Below are positions 14,655 to 15,133 of a DNA stretch of 15,133 nucleotides, one piece after another (position 1 is the stretch's first letter; each line of letters starts with the position of its first letter). The notes beneath the pieces are model-generated. The model was not told the origin of the DNA and did not search any database. It worked only from the letters and a program-made list of their open reading frames with translations. Source of the DNA: JAGXLC01 sp046545815 (GTDB taxonomy: Bacteria > Bacteroidota > Bacteroidia > Bacteroidales > UBA12077). The DNA lies in NCBI GenBank assembly GCA_046545815.1, contig JBKGZA010000066.1, positions 1-15,133 on the forward strand. The letters run 5' to 3'. A program made the position numbers and the translations under genes.

Positions 14655-14691
14655 AAAGAGGTACTGCCAAAAATTCAAACGGTACCTCTTT
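14655..14691. terminator. Perfect 10-bp hairpin between gldA and the convergent gene
   Basis: AAAGAGGTAC (14655-14664) and GTACCTCTTT (14682-14691) are exact reverse complements around a 17-nt loop. It lies 66 nt after the gldA stop and 25 nt beyond the stop of the opposing gene at 14717. On the + strand the right arm ends in TTT, and on the - strand the left arm ends in T-rich sequence (complement of AGAAAAA), so it could end transcription both ways. Confidence 0.6.
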
Positions 14692-14716
14692 CCATACAGA
14701 AATCACAATCCGTGAA

Positions 14717-15133
14717 CTATCGCTTTAACCGAATTTCTTTTGTAGTGCCGTTGACTGTTGCGGTAGCCGTGGCATCACAGTTTTCGTCACCGTAATCTAT
14801 GAGGATTAAAGGTTTGTCTGTTTTTTCGAATTCTGCGGTTCCGGAAAGAATAAACCGGCAGGTGGCTGAAGTATGCAGCGGTTCATTGATGGTCATGGTG
14901 TAATTTACGCCGTACCGGTTTGTACCTGAGGCCGAGCCGGTGATCAGATATTCGTTGTCCCACTTATACAGGGGTGTCTCATAACCTTTGATCCACTCAA
15001 GGGTTTTATTGTATTCCTGTGTGATCTCTCTGCCATCGGGAGTAATGATCCGGCCATTTTCCAATTTTATGGAGTACGTTACATTTCCGCGTTCGTTTTC
15101 CCCCTTATTGATTATGGTTGTGGTGCCTTCCAC
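14717..15133 (-). CDS. C-terminal part of a Bacteroidota-type hypothetical envelope protein
   Basis: The last 139 codons (frame open to the window edge) of a protein whose start lies beyond 15133. The codon at the edge is GTG (Val), with no reason to take it as the start. The visible part is beta-rich and has no membrane segment. Motifs such as TLEWIKGYETP, DEYLITGSASGTNRYGVNYTMTI, ATCRFILSGTAEF and IDYGDENCDATATATVNG resemble a family common in Bacteroidota, where the pattern of a DYGDGxC motif plus an NG..k.I end is repeated. These are often lipoproteins, but the signal region is not visible here. Cys residues in ATCRF and ENCDA may pair in the periplasm. It is convergent with gldA. No function is assigned. 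Confidence 0.75.
   Translation of the reverse strand: MEGTTTIINKGENERGNVTYSIKLENGRIITPDGREITQEYNKTLEWIKGYETPLYKWDNEYLITGSASGTNRYGVNYTMTINEPLHTSATCRFILSGTAEFEKTDKPLILIDYGDENCDATATATVNGTTKEIRLKR

Overview
The window looks like chromosomal DNA of a Bacteroidota bacterium, probably of the Bacteroidales/Marinilabiliales kind. The evidence is a GldA-type gliding ABC ATPase, a long three-domain IspG, a MetG with a fused C-terminal tRNA-binding domain, several sites matching the Bacteroidota promoter -7 consensus TAnnTTTG, and mostly weak Shine-Dalgarno sequences. Placement below phylum is inference. I see no rRNA, tRNA, CRISPR array, insertion sequence or phage gene.

Layout. (1) Positions 2-2928, + strand: a copper-handling group of a small cytosolic heavy-metal-associated (HMA) protein cut by the window edge, a CopA-type Cu+ P1B-ATPase, and a small secreted HMA protein. 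It closes with a strong terminator at 2960-2990, and a perfect 8+1+8 palindrome lies just before the secreted HMA gene. (2) 3230-4932, +: an unrecognised 233-aa protein coupled by an ATGA overlap to a LuxE-like adenylate-forming enzyme, followed by a terminator at 5053-5092. (3) 8318-5187, - strand: LD-carboxypeptidase, YraN, a DUF502 membrane protein and a secreted C1 cysteine peptidase, the last two overlapping by 17 nt. (4) 8434-10482, +: metG, divergent from the LD-carboxypeptidase gene. (5) 13339-10525, -: a D-2-hydroxyacid dehydrogenase and ispG, 4 nt apart, convergent with metG across a long hairpin. (6) 13674-14588, +: gldA, with a structured upstream region. (7) 14717-15133, -: the C-terminal part of a Bacteroidota-type envelope protein that runs off the window, convergent with gldA across a perfect 10-bp hairpin.

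Most genes are housekeeping or well-known families. The part least explained by known biology is the two-gene unit at 3230-4932: a LuxE-like enzyme with the adenylation motifs and a cysteine near its C-terminus, but no LuxC, LuxD or carrier protein nearby, locked to a partner of unknown function. The secreted C1 peptidase is also notable, because it appears to lack the C-terminal arm that closes the active site in bleomycin hydrolases.
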